DNA of 8,317 bases from Planctomycetales bacterium. Lineage in GTDB: Bacteria > Planctomycetota > Planctomycetia > Pirellulales > Thermoguttaceae. A model generated the notes under the pieces. It worked only from the letters and a program-made list of their open reading frames with translations, ran no database searches and had not been told where the DNA came from. The position numbers and the translations under genes were made by a program. Where the stretch lies: assembly GCA_007127495.1 (NCBI GenBank), contig SKZG01000538.1:1-8317 (forward strand), read 5' to 3'. This document shows, piece by piece, positions 7,101-8,317 of this stretch; within the stretch, counting starts at the first letter, position 1; the number at the start of each line of letters is the position of its first letter.

Positions 7101-7476
7101 GCCCGAGGAGGCCTACACGGACCCGCACCGTCGCGGCGGGCGCGGGGTCGAAAAGGGCTCCGGCTACCAGCGGGCGCATCCGCCGAAGTGGCAGACGATG
7201 ACCCCCTCGCGCATCCGCGCCATGGTGCTGGCCGACGACCTGCTGGTGACCGTGGGGCTGCCCGACGTGGTCGACCCCGACGACCCACTCGCCTCCTTCG
7301 AGGGGCGGATGGGTTCGCTGCTGAAGGTATTTTCCACGGCGGATGGCTCGCTGCGCAGTTCGCGGAAGCTCGCCGTCGCTCCGGCGTTCGACGGCCTTTC
7401 CGCCGCCGCCGGCCGCTTGTACCTGACCACCGAGGACGGCAAACTGATATGTTTGAGCGACGGCCCCGCGCCGTAG
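4174..7476 (+). CDS. Exported methyltransferase-like/PQQ-type double beta-propeller protein
   Basis: The 1100-aa protein starts with a likely signal peptide (residues 1-27: basic start, hydrophobic VLFLGCLGLLA, SASA cleavage region). Residues 36-155 resemble a class I SAM-methyltransferase: VVHLGCVDG (53-61) as motif I, GLDTDP with Asp79 ending strand 2, DGRNLPY as the next loop, and RRVLAPLGVA near 135. A WTHFLH linker (166-171) follows. The first PQQ-type propeller shows D/SxxxGxxxW repeats at 243-251, 360-368, 399-407 and 451-459, and a weaker one at 494. A Cys-containing segment (517-577) and an Ala/Pro linker (about 590-620) lead to a second propeller that opens with DWPMYRRDGLRSG at 622, with repeats at 680-688, 720-728 and 782. 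Such propellers usually serve as binding scaffolds (BamB-like) or hold PQQ; no dehydrogenase site was recognised. GGAG at 4162-4165 lies 8 nt before ATG 4174. It is paralogous to the next gene. The activity is unknown. Confidence 0.85.
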   Translation: MRNRHSAFPRSVLFLGCLGLLASSASATAEVPSTPAESARAVLAESGVRGGLVVHLGCVDGERTAALWADDRYLVHGLDTDPERVAKARELLHARGLYGPVSVDLFDGRNLPYVTDTVNLLVAEDLGDVPLDEVRRVLAPLGVACLRRGDGWESIAEPWPDDIGQWTHFLHDAGGNAVSPDRRVGSPTRLRWVAGPRWSRSHETPTSVNAVVSARGRVFMIFDEAPAGVYRNLPWKANLIARDAFNGTLLWKVPMRGWQPEHGIEVGRGDRWQMHHTIPRRLIAEGDRVYVTLGFLDSPVSVLDAASGEILVEALEGTRGTDEMLLSDGVLVAKIPKELSIGAAARFGRDAPHDTLAAVDTATGKLLWQKDRVRVIPYALSAQAGRLVYHNVEELVCLDLRTGEELWRTPNDVGVTVGAASTLVVDDGVVLFHGHLKQEGKERGLYVSALSLDDGKPLWRRPGGRGQAEACVQPTDLFVIDGTVWCGGFLRGFDLHSGEVIRELSIGKLISPGHHYRCHRSKATERFLIWPKRGAEFVDLVGDDHMRNDWLRAPCFTGATPANGLFYAPPSQCFCYPGVKKPGFLATTAEPAEPLRPSADSQLERGPAYAAAAPGPEATAADWPMYRRDGLRSGATAARVPAEPGTLWQVELAGRGSQPVIVGDRLWVAERDAHRIRCLDAATGDDVWTFTAGGRVDSTPTYHDGLLLFGCRDGWVYCLRAADGALAWRFQAAPNAQRIVSYEQLESLWPVHGSVLVQDGTAYFAAGRSSFLDGGILVYALDAVTGKVLHGHHLEGPWPNIWEEMGAPFAMEGALNDLFVSDGRDLYLKRIKFDAQLNRLPTKQKSPLGELDMGANHLVATGGFLDDTGFDRLYWMHSHRWPGFYFAQHAPKSGQLVVFDENTAYAVKYFYRRFHWSPIFFPGEDGYLLFADDLANQPVLAKEEFKRGIPGHPREFFEQYRDILAAQPDVEPIQWLPEEAYTDPHRRGGRGVEKGSGYQRAHPPKWQTMTPSRIRAMVLADDLLVTVGLPDVVDPDDPLASFEGRMGSLLKVFSTADGSLRSSRKLAVAPAFDGLSAAAGRLYLTTEDGKLICLSDGPAP

Positions 7477-7582
7477 CGTCGGCTGAAGCCACGTTGCCCT
7501 GACAGCCGAAATTAACTACCCTACGTATCGGTAACACCTACCCGACAACTACCGACCATCCGAAAACTAAGGAAAACGAATC
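7477..7582 (+). other. Spacer between the tandem propeller genes
   Basis: These 106 bp are less GC-rich than the flanking genes. TCGGCT at 7479-7484 can pair with AGCCGA at 7504-7509, but the stem is only 6 bp, the loop is 19 nt and no T-run follows, so it is not a convincing terminator. Read-through from the first gene into the second is possible. No clear promoter was found. Confidence 0.4.
7569..7573 (+). promoter_or_regulatory. Shine-Dalgarno site of the second propeller gene
   Basis: AAGGA lies 9 nt before ATG 7583. The alternative in-frame ATG at 7589 would be 15 nt away, so the first ATG is preferred. Confidence 0.55.
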
Positions 7583-8317
7583 ATGGACATGCGAAAGTAC
7601 CTCATCCAGTGTGCGCTGCTCGGCGTTAGCTGCCTTGCCACGATTGGCGCCCGGAACGTTGCGACGGCCGCCAATGCCGCGCAAGCGATCCTCGCCGAAA
7701 GCGGCGTCCAGGGCGGGCTGGTCGTCCACCTCGGATGCGGCGATGGAAAGCTCACCGTTGCGCTAAGAGCGCACGACGGATACCTCGTCCATGGCCTCGA
7801 CCGCAACCCGGACGCCGTGGCCGAGGCGCGCGAGCACGTCCGCTCGCTCGGGCTGTATGGGCCGGTTTCCATCGAGCAACTCGACGGCGACCGGCTGCCC
7901 TATACCGACAGCTTGGTGAATCTGCTGGTGGTCGACGCCCCGGAAGCCGTCTCGGCCGACGAGATCGTGCGAGTGTTGGCGCCGCAGGGCGTGGCGATGA
8001 CGCGCGACGGCGACGGTTGGCGGAAGGCCGTCAAGCCGCGGCCGGAGAACATCGGCCGATGGACGCACTACCTGCACGGGCCCGACAACAACGCCGTCAC
8101 CGACGACGAGGTCTTCGGCGAACCGTATCACTTTCAGTGGTTGGCCGAGCCGAAGTGGGCTCGCTCGCACGAGCATTTGGCCAACATCAGCGCGCTGGTG
8201 TCCTGCGGACGGCGTATCTACTACGTCGTCGACGAAGGCCCCACGGCGCTCGTGGCGCTCGATCCCGACTGGCAACTCGTCGCCCGCGACGCCTTCAGCG
8301 GCGTCGTGCTGTGGAAG
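7583..8317 (+). CDS. Exported methyltransferase-like/propeller protein, paralogue (3' end cut by window)
   Basis: The frame is open from ATG 7583 to the last base, giving 245 residues with no stop, so the gene is truncated only by the window. Residues 1-30 look like a signal peptide (MRKYL basic start, hydrophobic core, ATAA end). The methyltransferase-like domain has VVHLGCGDG (47-55), a more canonical glycine motif than in the upstream copy, then GLDRNP with Asp73, DGDRLPY and VRVLAPQGVA. WTHYLH (160-165) and NNAV follow, and the visible end ARDAFSGVVLWK is the first PQQ-type repeat. By eye roughly half the residues match the preceding protein, including GGLVVHLGC and GLYGPVS, and a 23-bp stretch is identical in DNA (4321-4343 and 7712-7734). 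The full protein is probably around 1000 aa by analogy. Its function is unknown; it is a tandem paralogue of the upstream gene and likely shares its compartment. Confidence 0.85.
   Translation, partial: MDMRKYLIQCALLGVSCLATIGARNVATAANAAQAILAESGVQGGLVVHLGCGDGKLTVALRAHDGYLVHGLDRNPDAVAEAREHVRSLGLYGPVSIEQLDGDRLPYTDSLVNLLVVDAPEAVSADEIVRVLAPQGVAMTRDGDGWRKAVKPRPENIGRWTHYLHGPDNNAVTDDEVFGEPYHFQWLAEPKWARSHEHLANISALVSCGRRIYYVVDEGPTALVALDPDWQLVARDAFSGVVLWK

Noticed and set aside
5521..7179. Long minus-strand open frame (552 codons) opposite the large propeller gene
   Set aside because: It is fully antisense to the well-supported propeller repeats, has Arg/Val/His-biased composition, and shows no domain or ribosome-binding site that would favour it.
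7479..7509. Possible terminator after the first propeller gene
   Set aside because: The stem is only 6 bp with a 19-nt loop and lacks a T-run.

Overview
The window is GC-rich bacterial DNA that looks planctomycete, most likely from the Pirellulales. The evidence is the gene content: a DUF4058 protein, an unusual Gfo/Idh/MocA protein, a stand-alone Ser/Thr kinase, and very large exported PQQ-type beta-propeller proteins opening with a methyltransferase-like domain. This placement rests on recognising families, not on a marker gene. No rRNA, tRNA, CRISPR array, phage gene or transposase gene was seen.

Layout from left to right. Bases 19-128 form a 110-bp MITE-like element with 26-bp terminal inverted repeats (25 of 26 matching), a smaller C/G-rich hairpin inside, and a possible 4-bp target duplication (GTTG). 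The element touches the 3' end of a minus-strand thioredoxin-fold gene (124-567) and supplies its stop codon. A 278-bp divergent spacer follows. Next is a plus-strand Gfo/Idh/MocA-family gene (846-1853) whose usual EKP motif is replaced by AAG. It converges, with only 7 bp between, on a minus-strand Ser/Thr protein kinase gene (1861-3000) of the non-RD, DLG type. A 373-bp divergent spacer separates the kinase from a DUF4058 gene (3374-4135).

The right half holds two tandem paralogous genes. The first (4174-7476) is complete and encodes 1100 aa. The second (7583 to the window edge) is cut off after 245 codons. Each encodes a signal peptide, a class I SAM-methyltransferase-like domain, a conserved WTH[FY]LH linker, and the start of a PQQ-repeat beta-propeller; the complete copy continues into two propellers. 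The DUF4058 gene lies 38 bp upstream on the same strand and could be co-transcribed with them.

No single pathway joins all the genes. The strongest theme is the pair of exported methyltransferase-like/propeller fusions. Their biochemical role is unknown, and their SAM-type fold would sit outside the cytoplasm if the signal peptides are real. The thioredoxin-fold gene, the oxidoreductase-like gene and the kinase are each on alternating strands and look independently transcribed.
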